Counted from the first letter of the stretch, positions 26,810 through 35,601 are shown. The stretch: DNA of 64,000 nt from Streptomyces seoulensis (GCF_004328625.1 NZ_CP032229.1:2666001-2730000), one strand, 5' to 3'. Numbers and translations: made by a program. Notes: generated from the letters alone by a model not told the origin.

Positions 26810-27457
26810 ATGACAGGACAAGTGCGTACCGTCGACGGCCGGGTGGCCGGCCGGCGTGGGCAGGCGACCCGGCAGAAGCTGCTCGACTGCCTCAGCGAGA
26901 TGCTCAGCTCCTCCCCGTACCGAGATGTCAAGGTCATCGATGTCGCGCGGAAGGCGGGCACCTCGCCCGCGACCTTCTACCAGTACTTCCCGGACGTCGA
27001 GGGCGCCGTCCTGGAGATCGCCGACTCGATGGCCGCCGAGAGCGCCGAACTGACCGAGCTGCTGGCCGGGCGCACCTGGACCGGCAAGGCGGGGTGGCAG
27101 ACCGCGCAGGACCTGGTGGACGGCTTCCTGGACTTCTACCGGCGCCACGACGCGATCCTGCGCGTGGTCGACCTGGCGGCGGCCGAGGGCGACAAACGGT
27201 TCAACAAGCTGCGGATGAAGATCCTGAACGCGGTGAACGGCTCCCTCTCCGAGGCGGTCACCGAGCTGAAGGCCAAGGGCCGGGTGGACAAGGACGTGAA
27301 CCCGGCGGCGATCGCCGGTTCCCTCGTCACCATGCTGGCCTCGGTCGCGGCCCACCATAAGGGCTTCACCGCCTGGGGTGTGAAGCAGGCCGAGATCAAG
27401 CCGAACCTGGCGCTGCTGATCTATCTGGGAGTGACCGGCAAGAAGCCCACGAAGTAG
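26810..27457 (+). CDS. TetR-family transcriptional regulator
   Basis: A 215-residue regulator. The N-terminal helix-turn-helix (about 20-65) contains VIDVARKAGTSPATFYQYFP, a standard TetR recognition region. The C-terminal ligand domain is helical, with no recognisable ligand signature. It is divergent from the VOC gene across a 123-base gap, so that gene is one candidate target. A Lys-rich tail ends the protein. Confidence 0.9.
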   Translation: MTGQVRTVDGRVAGRRGQATRQKLLDCLSEMLSSSPYRDVKVIDVARKAGTSPATFYQYFPDVEGAVLEIADSMAAESAELTELLAGRTWTGKAGWQTAQDLVDGFLDFYRRHDAILRVVDLAAAEGDKRFNKLRMKILNAVNGSLSEAVTELKAKGRVDKDVNPAAIAGSLVTMLASVAAHHKGFTAWGVKQAEIKPNLALLIYLGVTGKKPTK

Positions 27458-27572
27458 CGACCGGCACCCGCACCGGCCCCAAGTCCTGTCTGGCAGGCGG
27501 TGGTCCACCTCGGCGTGGACCACCGCCTGTCGCCGTGTCCGGGGAGGGACGCGGCGGCGGATACTCGGGCTC

Positions 27573-28259
27573 ATGGCACACGAGGCACATCAGGCACCCG
27601 ACGAACTCGACGGGCTGCTGCGCTCCCTGAAGGTCTGGTCCCCGGACATCACCGAGCTGCGGCCCTTCGACCCGGACACCGCTCCCCCGACCCCGCTCCC
27701 CCTGTTCACCGCCTGGCTGGCCGACGCGGCGCGGGCGGGCCAGCCGGAGCCGCACGCCATGTCCCTGGCGACGGTGGACGAGGAGGGCCGCCCGGACGTA
27801 CGCGTCCTGCTGCTGCACGGCGCCGACGCCGACGCCTGGACCTTCGGCACCCACTCCACCAGCCGCAAGGGGCGCGACCTGATCGCCCACCCGTACGCCG
27901 CCCTCGCCTTCTACTGGCCGGCGCTGGGCCGCCAGGTCCGGGTGCGCGGCCCGGTCACGGCCGCCCCCGCCGAGGCCGCCCAGGCCGACCTCCGGGCCCG
28001 CTCCACCGGCGCCCTGGCCGCCGCCCTCACCGGCCGGCAGAGCGAGGACCTCGGCTCGCTGGCCGAGCTGCGCCGGGCCTCCGAGGACGCCTGGTCCCAG
28101 GCCCGCGAGCACCCCACGACACCCGCCCCGACCTGGAACCTCTACCGTCTCCACCCCCGCACGGTGGAGTTCTTCCAGGGCGACCCGGACCGCCGCCACG
28201 TCCGCCTGGAGTACCGGCGCACCGAGTTCGGCTGGGAGCGGTGCCTGCTGTGGCCGTGA
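27573..28259 (+). CDS. Pyridoxamine 5'-phosphate oxidase-like flavoprotein
   Basis: A 228-residue protein with the split-barrel FMN-binding fold of the PNPOx family: AMSLATVDEEGRPDVRVLLL, then FGTHSTSRKGRDLIAHPYAALAF split by a short loop, YWPALGRQVRVRGPV, and a C-terminal WNLYRLHPRTVEFFQGDPDR that resembles the substrate-side end of PdxH. A second, canonical pdxH lies at 55381-56073, so this paralogue probably has another substrate or a different deazaflavin/flavin cofactor. It is the last gene before a convergent GNAT gene. Confidence 0.85.
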   Translation: MAHEAHQAPDELDGLLRSLKVWSPDITELRPFDPDTAPPTPLPLFTAWLADAARAGQPEPHAMSLATVDEEGRPDVRVLLLHGADADAWTFGTHSTSRKGRDLIAHPYAALAFYWPALGRQVRVRGPVTAAPAEAAQADLRARSTGALAAALTGRQSEDLGSLAELRRASEDAWSQAREHPTTPAPTWNLYRLHPRTVEFFQGDPDRRHVRLEYRRTEFGWERCLLWP

Positions 28260-28265
28260 GGGCGG

Positions 28266-29123
28266 TCAGGCGAACGTCCAGGTGGCGAAGTCCGCGACCG
28301 GGCGGTAGCCGAGCCGCTGATAGAGCCGGTTGGAGACCGGGTTGGCCAGGTCGGTGAACAACAGCACCTCGGCCCCGGTCGCCGCCGCCCGCCCGCTCAC
28401 CTCGGCGGTGACCGCGCCCGCGTAGCCGTGGCCGCGCAGGGCGGCCGGGGTGTAGACGGGAGCCACCCGGATCTGCCCGGCGCTCTCCGGCAGGTGCCCG
28501 GCGAGGGAGACCGGGGTGCCGTCCGGGGTCTCCCAGAAGGTGGCGCCGCCGTGCGCGAGGCGGGAGTCGGCCCACTGGAGGGGGTCCTGGAGAGCCCGCT
28601 CGCCGGTGTCCGCCGCGAACTGCGTGTACCAGCGCGCCAGCAGCTCCCGGTCGGCCGCGCCCGCCACCCGGGCACGGCCAGGCGGCACCCGGTCGGGCGG
28701 GGTCAACTCGGCGAGCCGGTAGAGCCGTTGCCGCTGGGACTGCTCGGCCGTCACCCCGGTGCGCAGCTGCCAGGCGGAGGCGAAGGCCGCCGAGGTCTCC
28801 CGCTCCGCCCAGACGCCGGGGACCCGGTGGCCCGCCTCCGCGAGCCGGCCGGCCAGCGCGGCCGCCTCCTCCGGGCCGAGGGGGGTGAGCTGGAGAGGGC
28901 GGGGCGGGGTGTGCAGCAGGGTCGCCCGGACGACGCCGTCCGCGTCGCGGAGCATGCCGAAGCGGGGCGGCTCGGTGCCGTGGGTGTAGGGGCCTCGCGT
29001 GCGCAGCGCCTCGGCGACGGTGAGCGTGACGGTGTGCAGGGCGGGTCTGGAGCGCAGGAAGTCGCCTGCCACGTCCAGGAATTCGGCCAGGTCGTCGGTC
29101 AACTGCCAGACACGGGGCTCCAT
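28266..29123 (-). CDS. GNAT-family N-acetyltransferase
   Basis: A 285-residue protein. The C-terminal half carries the acetyl-CoA binding core of the GNAT fold: QIRVAPVYTPAALRGHGYAG (R/Q-x-x-G-x-G/A loop) followed by LLFTDLANPVSNRLYQRLGY. The N-terminal half (about residues 1-140) is a degenerate second GNAT-like domain (FGMLRDADGVVRATLL). Substrate unknown. ATG 29123 chosen; longer in-frame extensions run into intergenic sequence without a ribosome site. It converges on the PNPOx-like gene with only six bases between stops. Confidence 0.87.
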   Translation of the reverse strand: MEPRVWQLTDDLAEFLDVAGDFLRSRPALHTVTLTVAEALRTRGPYTHGTEPPRFGMLRDADGVVRATLLHTPPRPLQLTPLGPEEAAALAGRLAEAGHRVPGVWAERETSAAFASAWQLRTGVTAEQSQRQRLYRLAELTPPDRVPPGRARVAGAADRELLARWYTQFAADTGERALQDPLQWADSRLAHGGATFWETPDGTPVSLAGHLPESAGQIRVAPVYTPAALRGHGYAGAVTAEVSGRAAATGAEVLLFTDLANPVSNRLYQRLGYRPVADFATWTFA

Positions 29124-29289
29124 ACGCCCATCCTGAGTCCCTGACTTCTTTTCAGGCACGGCGATTTCGCGCGCGGCGCGGGTGTTCCGGTGCGTTCTGT
29201 CCGCATGCCGTACCCAGCCGTGATCAATCCGCAACCGATTCCGGTCTTGACCGAGACCCATCAATCGGGTGGGTGAATACGCTCGCGCT

Positions 29290-30468
29290 ATGGCCGACTC
29301 GCGTGCTTCGTTCACGGACCTCTCCGCGACCCCCGCCGACCGTCCCGTCTATGTCGTCGGGGCTGGTCCGGGCGGTCTCGCGGTCGCGTACGCGTTGCGG
29401 GCGCGCGGGGTGCGGGCGGTGGTGCTGGAGAAGAGCGACCGGGTGGGCGCGTCCTGGCGGCGCCACTACGACCGGCTGCGGCTGCACACCACCCGGCGGC
29501 TGTCGGCGCTGCCGGGCCTCGCGATACCGCGCAGGTTCGGGCGGTGGGTGGCGCGGGACGACGTGGTCCGGTACCTGGAGAAGTACGCGGAACACCACGG
29601 GCTGGAGATCGTCACCGGTGTCGAGGTGTTCCGGGTGGAGAAGGCCGCCGACGGCGCGGGCTGGCTGCTGCACGCCTCCGGCGGACGCGAGCTGACCGGC
29701 GCCGCCGTGGTGGTCGCCACCGGCCACAACCACACCCCGCGCCTGCCGGAGTGGCCCGGCGCGGAGAGCTACGAGGGCGAGCTGCTGCACGCCTCGTCGT
29801 ACCGGAACCCGAAGCCGTTCGAGGGCCGGGACGTGCTGGTGGTCGGGGTCGGCAACACCGGGGCGGAGATCGCCGTGGACCTGGTGGCGGGCGGTGCCTC
29901 GCGGGTGCGGCTGGCGGTGCGGACTGCGCCGCACATCGTGCGCCGCTCCACGGCCGGCTGGGCGGCGCAGTACACCGGGATCGTGGTGCGGCGGCTGCCG
30001 GTGCGGCTGGTGGACCGGCTCGCCCGGCCCATGGCCCGCCTCAGCACCCCGGACCTCTCCGCGCACGGGCTGCCGCGTCCGGAGGCCGGGCTGTACAGCA
30101 GGGTCCGGCAGGGCGCGATCCCCGTGCAGGACGTCGGCCTGATCGACGCGGTGCGCACCGGCAAGGTGGAGATCGTGGCCGCCGTCGAGGGGTTCGAGGA
30201 CGGCAAGGTGGCCCTCGCCGACGGCACCCGGATCGCGCCGGACGCGGTGATCGCGGCGACCGGGTACAGCCGGGGCCTGGACTCCCTGGTGGGCCACCTC
30301 GGCGTGCTGAACGAGCGCGGACGGCCCACCGTCCACGGCGCCCGCACCCCGAAGGACGCCCCCGGCCTGTACTTCACCGGGTTCACCAACCCCATCAGCG
30401 GCATGTTCCGCGAGCTGGCGATCGACGCGGAGAAGATCGCCAAATCGGTGGCCCGGCGCCTGCGTTAG
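29290..30468 (+). CDS. Flavin-containing monooxygenase-type oxidoreductase
   Basis: A 392-residue FAD/NADPH enzyme. The FAD-binding GxGxxG is GAGPGG at residues 24-29, the NADPH-binding motif is VVGVGNTGAEIA at about 180, and YEGELLHASSYRN between them resembles the F-x-G-x-x-x-H-x-x-x signature of class B monooxygenases. The expected activity is oxygenation of a nucleophilic or ketone substrate, which I cannot name. Start ATG 29290 is uncertain, as no good ribosome site is seen; GTG 29269 is in frame. The stop codon lies within the left arm of an inverted-repeat element. Confidence 0.87.
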   Translation: MADSRASFTDLSATPADRPVYVVGAGPGGLAVAYALRARGVRAVVLEKSDRVGASWRRHYDRLRLHTTRRLSALPGLAIPRRFGRWVARDDVVRYLEKYAEHHGLEIVTGVEVFRVEKAADGAGWLLHASGGRELTGAAVVVATGHNHTPRLPEWPGAESYEGELLHASSYRNPKPFEGRDVLVVGVGNTGAEIAVDLVAGGASRVRLAVRTAPHIVRRSTAGWAAQYTGIVVRRLPVRLVDRLARPMARLSTPDLSAHGLPRPEAGLYSRVRQGAIPVQDVGLIDAVRTGKVEIVAAVEGFEDGKVALADGTRIAPDAVIAATGYSRGLDSLVGHLGVLNERGRPTVHGARTPKDAPGLYFTGFTNPISGMFRELAIDAEKIAKSVARRLR

Positions 30469-30629
30469 GTCTTTCGTTTGGATCAGGCCGGATCAGGGAG
30501 CGGGGTCCGGTGCCGTGGATCGCAAGGCGGAGGAGGGAGTCATGGCGGAGCCATGGCGAGTGACGACAACGCGGCGAGGCGCGGCACCGGGGCACGCGAG
30601 CCCGGCCTGATCCAAACGAGAGGCCCTAA
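30465..30629. repeat. 165-bp element with long terminal inverted repeats between convergent genes
   Basis: TCGTTTGGATCAGGCCGG (30474-30491) and CCGGCCTGATCCAAACGA (30602-30619) are perfect 18-bp inverted arms. The similarity extends outwards to TTAGG/CCTAA, so the outer ends hold the stop codons of both flanking genes, and inwards to CGGTGCCG/CGGCACCG. The interior has no gene. It could be a MITE-like element or a large bidirectional terminator. I recall similar sequence ends in other Streptomyces intergenic regions but cannot verify this. Confidence 0.65.
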
Positions 30630-31921
30630 GCCACGGCGAGCGCTGCGGGCCGGCGCCGGATCACCAGCGACATCAGCGCCGCCGCCGCGCACAGCGACCC
30701 GGACGCGTACCAGACCATGTCGTAGCTGCCGAAGACGTCGCGGGCGAAGCCACCGAGCCAGGCGACGACGGCCGCGCCGATCTGGTGCGAGGCGAGCACC
30801 CAGCCGAAGACGATCGCGCTGTCCTCCCCGAACCGCTCCCGGCACAGCGCCAGGGTGGGCGGCACGGTGGCGACCCAGTCCAGGCCGTAGAAGACGATGA
30901 AGAACACCATCGGCACCTTCACGGCCGGCCCCAGCAGCATCGGCAGGAACAGCAGCGAGACGCCGCGCAGCGCGTAGTACGTGGCGAGCAGCCGCCGGGA
31001 GTCGAAGCGGTCGGTGAACCAGCCGGAGGCGATCGTGCCGAGCACGTCGAACACCCCGATCACCGCGAGCAGCGAGGCCGCCGCCTGTGCGGGCATGCCG
31101 TGGTCGTGGGCGGCGGGCACGAAGTGGGTCTGGATCAGCCCGTTGGTGGAGGCACCGCAGATGGCGAAGCTGCCCGCGAGCAGCCAGAACTGGCCGGTGC
31201 GCACGGCCGAGGCCAGCACGGTGAGCGCCCGGCGCGCGGCCCCCGTCACCGGCGGCGGCTTGGGCACGAACTCCGTGGCCCCGTACGGCTTCAGGCCCAC
31301 GTCGGCCGGGTGGTCGCGCAGGAACAGCCAGACGAACGGGACGACGGTGAGCGCGGCCAGCGCGACCGTGACGGCGGCCGGGCGCCAGTGGTGGTGCTCC
31401 ACGATCCAGGACAGCAGCGGCAGGAAGACCAGCTGGCCGGAGGCGGACGCGGCGGTCAGGATGCCGCTGACCAGCCCGCGCCGCTCGGTGAACCAGCGCC
31501 CGGTGACGGTCGCGGCGAACGCCAGCGCCATCGACCCCGAGCCGAGTCCCACGAACAGGCCCCAGCAGAGCATGAGTTGCCAGGGCGCCGTCATCCACAC
31601 GGTGAGTCCGGCGCCGAGGGATATCACGGTCAGCGCGATGGCGACGATCCGGCGGATGCCGAAGCGGTCCATCAGCGCGGCGGCGAACGGCGCGGTGAGC
31701 CCGTAGAGCGCGAGGTTGACGGAGACGGCCGCGCCGATGGTGCCGCGCGACCAGCCGAACTCGGCGTGCAGCGGGTCGATCAGCAGGCCGGGCAGCGACC
31801 GGAAGGCGGCCGCGCCGACGATCGTGACGAAGGTGACAGCGGCGACGAACCAGGCGCGGTGCACACGCCGGCGGCGCGGTGCGTCCTGGACGGGGGCGGG
31901 GGCGGGACGGGTCTGGGTCAC
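30626..31921 (-). CDS. MFS transporter, monocarboxylate-porter-like
   Basis: A 12-helix major facilitator of about 431 residues. It resembles the oxalate/formate and monocarboxylate porter group: GTIGAAVSVNLALYGLTAPF in helix 2, FGIRRIVAIAL after it, WGLFVGLGSGSMALAFAATV in helix 4, and GRWFTERRGLVSGI. Start GTG 31921 preferred; an ATG at 31954 would leave only 38 bases for the divergent promoter pair. Its divergent partner is a GlxA-type regulator, a plausible controller. Confidence 0.9.
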   Translation of the reverse strand: MTQTRPAPAPVQDAPRRRRVHRAWFVAAVTFVTIVGAAAFRSLPGLLIDPLHAEFGWSRGTIGAAVSVNLALYGLTAPFAAALMDRFGIRRIVAIALTVISLGAGLTVWMTAPWQLMLCWGLFVGLGSGSMALAFAATVTGRWFTERRGLVSGILTAASASGQLVFLPLLSWIVEHHHWRPAAVTVALAALTVVPFVWLFLRDHPADVGLKPYGATEFVPKPPPVTGAARRALTVLASAVRTGQFWLLAGSFAICGASTNGLIQTHFVPAAHDHGMPAQAAASLLAVIGVFDVLGTIASGWFTDRFDSRRLLATYYALRGVSLLFLPMLLGPAVKVPMVFFIVFYGLDWVATVPPTLALCRERFGEDSAIVFGWVLASHQIGAAVVAWLGGFARDVFGSYDMVWYASGSLCAAAALMSLVIRRRPAALAVA

Positions 31922-31992
31922 GTGCTCCAGGGTCCCGGCACGGCCCGTACGCATCGAGTGGCCCGAAGGACAGTGTTCGCTAGGATCGGGCC

Positions 31993-33012
31993 ATGACCGC
32001 TGAGACCCCGCCCGTGGACGGCGCGTTCCGCCCGCATCGCGTCGCCGTCCTCGCGCTCGACGGCCTCATCCCCTTCGAACTCGGCATCCCCCACCGCGTC
32101 TTCGGCCGCCCGACGGACGACCGGGGGCGCCCGCTGTACGAGGTGGTGACCTGCTCGATCCGCCCGCCGGGCCCGGTCGAGACCGCCGCCGACTTCGCGG
32201 TGGACGTACCGCACGGCCCGGAGGCGCTGGCGACGGCGGACACGGTGCTCGTCCCGGCGTCCTACGAACTCGGCCCGGTCTTCGAGGAAGGACGGCTCAC
32301 CCCCGAACTCGCCGCAGCCCTGGCCCTCGTACGCCCCGGCACCCGCTTCGCCTCGATCTGCGTCGGCGTGTACGTCCTCGCCGCCGCCGGTCTGCTGGAC
32401 GGGCGCCCGGCGACCACGCACTGGGCCGACGCGGCCCGGTTCCAGGAGCTGTTCCCCAAGGTCAGGGTGGACGCCGACGTGCTGTTCATCGACGACGGCG
32501 ACGTGCTCACCTCGGCGGGGGTCGCCGCCGGGATCGACCTGTGCCTGCACATGGTGCGCCGCGACCACGGCACGGCGGTCGCCAACGACGTGGCCCGCCG
32601 CATGGTCGTCCCGCCGCACCGGGACGGCGGCCAGGCGCAGTACATCCACCGCCCGCTGCCCGAGCCGCAGCTGGCCACCACCACGGCCGCCCGCGCCTGG
32701 GCGCTGGGCCGGCTGCACGAACCGCTCCAGCTGCGGGACCTCGCCGAGCGGGAGGCGATGTCGGTACGCACCTTCACCCGGCGTTTCCGCGAGGAGGCCG
32801 GGGTGAGTCCGGGGCAGTGGCTCACCGCGCAACGGGTCGAGCTGGCGCGGCAGTTGCTGGAGTCGACGGACCTCTCGGTCGATCAGGTCGCGCGGGACGC
32901 GGGGTTCGGCACGGCGCAGTCGATGCGCCAGCACCTCCAGCAGGCGCTGGGCGTGACACCGACCGCCTACCGGCGCACCTTCCGCGCGGGCGCCGCCACC
33001 GGGGCGGGCTGA
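31993..33012 (+). CDS. GlxA-type transcriptional regulator (DJ-1/PfpI + AraC domains)
   Basis: A 339-residue regulator. The N-terminal part (about 12-190) is a DJ-1/PfpI (class I glutamine amidotransferase-like) sensor domain with FASICVGVYVLAAAGLLDGR at the nucleophile elbow and ATTHW after it. The C-terminal part (about 230-330) holds two AraC helix-turn-helix motifs (LRDLAEREAMSVRTFTRRF and VDQVARDAGFGTAQSMRQH). It diverges from the MFS gene and probably controls it. Relatives of GlxA respond to metabolites such as polyamines or arginine; the ligand here is unknown. Confidence 0.92.
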   Translation: MTAETPPVDGAFRPHRVAVLALDGLIPFELGIPHRVFGRPTDDRGRPLYEVVTCSIRPPGPVETAADFAVDVPHGPEALATADTVLVPASYELGPVFEEGRLTPELAAALALVRPGTRFASICVGVYVLAAAGLLDGRPATTHWADAARFQELFPKVRVDADVLFIDDGDVLTSAGVAAGIDLCLHMVRRDHGTAVANDVARRMVVPPHRDGGQAQYIHRPLPEPQLATTTAARAWALGRLHEPLQLRDLAEREAMSVRTFTRRFREEAGVSPGQWLTAQRVELARQLLESTDLSVDQVARDAGFGTAQSMRQHLQQALGVTPTAYRRTFRAGAATGAG

Positions 33013-33023
33013 GCGCGGGCGGG

Positions 33024-33074
33024 ACCGGCCGGCGGCGCGTCCCCCCCCCCTTGCCCCCGTCACCACCGGCCGGT
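33024..33074 (+). terminator. Hairpin after GlxA-type gene enclosing a poly-C tract
   Basis: ACCGGCCGG (33024-33032) pairs with CCGGCCGGT (33066-33074); the loop holds a run of ten C (33041-33050). From 33075 to 33308 I see no convincing gene, RNA or repeat. Confidence 0.5.
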
Positions 33075-33308
33075 GCGACCCACACTCGACGAGGACTCAC
33101 CCCCGCATGCCCTCGCCGTCCCCTCGCGGCGAATCGCCGTCCCCAAGCCTCCGCAACGCGCGTACCACCCGTCAACACCGGTACGACGATTCATGCCCTA
33201 TGCCCACTTCACATCGGGCGCGCACGGAAGCACACCCGGCGCACGCCCCCCGCGCGAAACGGGCGAACTTGGCCAGAACGCGTCCTGCAACACTTCCTGG
33301 AACGCGCC

Positions 33309-33824
33309 CTAGAACGCCTCGAAGAGCAGATCCTCGTAGGCGGCCGGCTGAACCCCGCACGCCGGAGCCGCGCTCTCACGGGGCTGGGAGCAGCGGTCCA
33401 GTTCGCACCAGATGCTCTTGCCGGCGCCCTCGGGGCTCCAGCCCCAGCGGTCGGCGAGGCAGTCGACGAGGGCGAGCCCCCGGCCGCCGGTGGCCTCGCG
33501 CCCGGCGCAGCGCGGCACGGGCGCGCGCGAGCTGGCGTCGGCCACCTCCAGCCGGACCGTCACCGAGGGCGCAGGATCGGCCCCGGCGGGCGGCACGGGC
33601 GGCGCGGGCGGGCCGCCGGGCAGCGACAGCCGCAGCAGCGCCGGGCGCCCGGTGTGCACCACCGCGTTGGTCACCAGCTCGGAGACGAGCAGGATCAGCG
33701 TCTCGGCCAGCGGCTCGTCGGCCGCTATGCCCAGCCCGGCGAGCCGCGACCGGGCCCACTCCCTCGCCCGCCCCACCTCTTCGGGGTCGGGCCGGATCTC
33801 CAGCGTCACTTGAAGCACCTGCAC
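33309..33824 (-). CDS. ATP-binding protein, RsbW-like anti-sigma kinase family
   Basis: A 171-residue GHKL ATPase: LVSELVTNAVVHTG (N box, about residues 46-59), VTVRLEVADASSRAPV (G1 region) and ATGGRGLALVDCLADRWGW (G2 region). Such proteins bind anti-sigma antagonists or sigma factors in partner switching. An STAS antagonist gene (34310) and a sigma factor gene (35029) lie close by, so they may form one circuit. The start is GTG 33824; a GTG at 33809 is also possible. The C-terminus ends in a short unrelated tail. Confidence 0.88.
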   Translation of the reverse strand: MQVLQVTLEIRPDPEEVGRAREWARSRLAGLGIAADEPLAETLILLVSELVTNAVVHTGRPALLRLSLPGGPPAPPVPPAGADPAPSVTVRLEVADASSRAPVPRCAGREATGGRGLALVDCLADRWGWSPEGAGKSIWCELDRCSQPRESAAPACGVQPAAYEDLLFEAF

Positions 33825-34053
33825 CGCTCACACCATCCGAACCGGCGGACACATGACCGCACGACGACCCGCCGCCGCGGCGCGAACCGCGACGAACCGC
33901 ACGACGAGGGCCACGATCGTAGCCATTTTCTGCATGGCCAGAACAACGGCCAGAGCAAGCGTTACGGAACGTGATTCCCTTACGAGACAGCATGGTTGAC
34001 GTACAGTCACCCCAACAAGCGCTTCGGGCATATTCCCGCGCGAAGGAGTACTC

Positions 34054-34188
34054 GTGCGGCATACTGTGCGACGCACGCGCCGGGGAGTCGAACAGGCGGC
34101 GCGCGGGGCCTCACCGGTGGCACTCGCGGTCGCGGTCACTCGCATCCCACCCAAGGTACCCGAGGCGTCGTCCGACTCCGGGCCGTGA
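34054..34188 (+). CDS. Possible 44-residue basic small protein
   Basis: GTG 34054 is preceded by AAGGAG at 5 bases, one of the best ribosome sites in the window, and opens a frame of 44 codons to TGA at 34186. The product starts with Arg-rich MRHTVRRTRRGVEQAARG, followed by an Ala/Val stretch and an acidic end. No family recognised. It is the only gene-like feature in the 485-base gap between two minus-strand genes. The upstream 33825-34053 sequence is AT-richer than the surroundings and could hold promoters for both directions. Confidence 0.4.
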   Translation: MRHTVRRTRRGVEQAARGASPVALAVAVTRIPPKVPEASSDSGP

Positions 34189-34240
34189 CGAGTCACAGTC
34201 GGAGTACGGGAATCATCTCCACGCTGCGTGACCTGTTTTC

Positions 34241-34277
34241 GCCACGATCCGCGACATCCAAGGCCAAGGATCGTGGC
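34241..34277. terminator. Hairpin downstream of STAS gene
   Basis: GCCACGATCC (34241-34250) and GGATCGTGGC (34268-34277) are a perfect 10-bp dyad with a 17-base loop, between the small ORF and the STAS gene stop. It may serve both converging transcripts. Confidence 0.55.
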
Positions 34278-34309
34278 ACCGAGGGCGCTCACGTCGGTCA
34301 TGACGGCGC

Positions 34310-34684
34310 TCAGGCCGACAGCGATCCCGCCTCGTCGGCGGTGGCGGACTCCACATCCGGGCGGACGTCGAAGAGCCGGCGCACCCCGAGCGCGCCGAGG
34401 ACCCGGTTCACGTGCGAACCGTCCTCCGCGCCCCGGTCGGGCAGGATCAGCCGCAGCCGGCCCTGGCAGGAGCGGATCAGCCGACGGGCCGCGATGAGCA
34501 CGCCGACCCCGCTGGAGTCGCAGAAGAAGACCTCGGAGAGATCGAGGACCAGGCTGTGGCTCCCCTCCGCGACCACGTCGTGCACCCGCTGCCGCAGCAC
34601 GGGCGAGGTCACCAGGTCCAGTTCGCCGGCCACCTGGAGCACGGCCCACTCGCCCCGTTCGGTGCCGGTCACTTCGAAAGCCAC
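34310..34684 (-). CDS. STAS-domain anti-sigma factor antagonist
   Basis: A 124-residue RsbV/SpoIIAA-like protein: FEVTGTERGEWAVLQVAGEL, then DLVTSPVLRQRVHDVV and VLDLSEVFFCDSSGVGVLIA, where the Ser of DSSG is the conserved phosphorylation site. Unphosphorylated protein would bind an anti-sigma kinase and free the sigma factor. I chose GTG 34684 because GGAGAGG lies 7 bases upstream; longer in-frame extensions are not supported. It is divergent from the sigma factor gene at 35029. Confidence 0.88.
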   Translation of the reverse strand: MAFEVTGTERGEWAVLQVAGELDLVTSPVLRQRVHDVVAEGSHSLVLDLSEVFFCDSSGVGVLIAARRLIRSCQGRLRLILPDRGAEDGSHVNRVLGALGVRRLFDVRPDVESATADEAGSLSA

Positions 34685-34825
34685 GGCCACACCTCTCCGC
34701 TCGGCGGATCTTGCGGAACCACCCGGAAATGGAAGCAGTTCCTTCGGTTCTTTCCGCGCGGCTGCCCAGCGGCCGTTTCCCTGAAACACGGAACCGCAAA
34801 CCGCGGAGGGATCGACATAGGGCTT

Positions 34826-34866
34826 GTTTCGGTCACTGTCGATCGGGTTCGATCGTACTTCGATCG
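34826..34866 (+). promoter_or_regulatory. SigB-like promoter and phased TCGATCG repeats
   Basis: GTTT (34826-34829), a 15-base spacer, and GGGTTC (34845-34850) resemble the stress sigma (SigB-type) promoter GTTT-N14-16-GGGTAT, pointing towards the sigma factor gene. TCGATCG occurs at 34839, 34849 and 34860, about one helical turn apart. The rest of the 344-base gap between the STAS and sigma genes shows no gene. Confidence 0.4.
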
Positions 34867-35028
34867 GAGATGGGCTTGAGATAAGTGAAGACGGTGTGAA
34901 GAGACCCCTATCACCTGCGGCGCTCCCCGGGGCGCGCATTGACACAAAGGGGCGTGCACCGTCGGACCTGCCGACTACATTCGAGGGGACGCCTGGCGCA
35001 CCCTGGACAGGGCGAGGGGAGGAACCGC

Positions 35029-35601
35029 ATGCCGGCCAAGGACGTACCGCCCCGCTGGGACCGCATGATGCAGCAGCGGCTCGCGCGCGGTGAGGCCGCC
35101 GCCCTGGGCGAGCTGTACGACCGGTTCGCCTCCCTGGTACAGGGCCTCGCGCACCGGGTGGTGGGCGACGACACGGCAGCCGCCGCCGTCACCCGCGACG
35201 TCTTCGCCCATGTCTGGGAGCACCCCGACACCTACGACCACCGGCAGGGCCCGCTGCGTACCTGGATCGCCGCGACGACCCAGCGGCTGGCCGTGGAGCG
35301 GCTGCGCGAGACCGAGACGGCCGCGCTCGGCGGCGGCTCCCCGGAGGAGCTGGCCGCCCTGGAGGCCCGGGTACGGCACGCCTCCGTCGCCGCCCGCGCC
35401 GACTACATCGCCCACTCGATGCCGCATCCGCTGCGGGCCGCGCTGGAGCTGGCCTACTTCCAGCGGCGCGACTACCGCCAGGCCGCCGCCGACCTCGGCG
35501 TCACCGAGGACGAGGCCCGCCGCCGGCTCCGCCTCGGCCTGCAACTGCTCTCCACCGCCCACGACACCGGGGCGCCGCCGGGGCTCGGGGGTCCGCGATG
35601 A
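35029..35601 (+). CDS. RNA polymerase sigma factor, ECF-like
   Basis: A 190-residue sigma factor. Region 2 is recognisable (ALGELYDRFASLVQGLAHRV, then VFAHVWEHPDTYD and GPLRTWIAATTQRLAVERLR). Region 4 is at about 125-180 (HPLRAALELAYFQRRDYRQA), with a helix-turn-helix. ATG 35029 follows GGGGAGG. The stop overlaps the start of the next gene (ATGA), a zinc-finger protein, so the two are coupled as sigma and likely anti-sigma. Target promoters are unknown. Confidence 0.9.
   Translation: MPAKDVPPRWDRMMQQRLARGEAAALGELYDRFASLVQGLAHRVVGDDTAAAAVTRDVFAHVWEHPDTYDHRQGPLRTWIAATTQRLAVERLRETETAALGGGSPEELAALEARVRHASVAARADYIAHSMPHPLRAALELAYFQRRDYRQAAADLGVTEDEARRRLRLGLQLLSTAHDTGAPPGLGGPR

Noticed and set aside
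33041..33050. Run of ten C as a phase-variation tract
   Set aside because: It lies in the loop of a terminator-like stem after a stop codon, outside any coding or promoter region I can see; may also be a sequencing-length uncertainty.
33828..34799. Minus-strand 323-codon frame spanning the STAS gene and the gap before the RsbW-like gene
   Set aside because: Out of frame with the STAS gene, low-complexity Arg/Gly/Ala content, and no ribosome site; the STAS frame explains the conserved residues.
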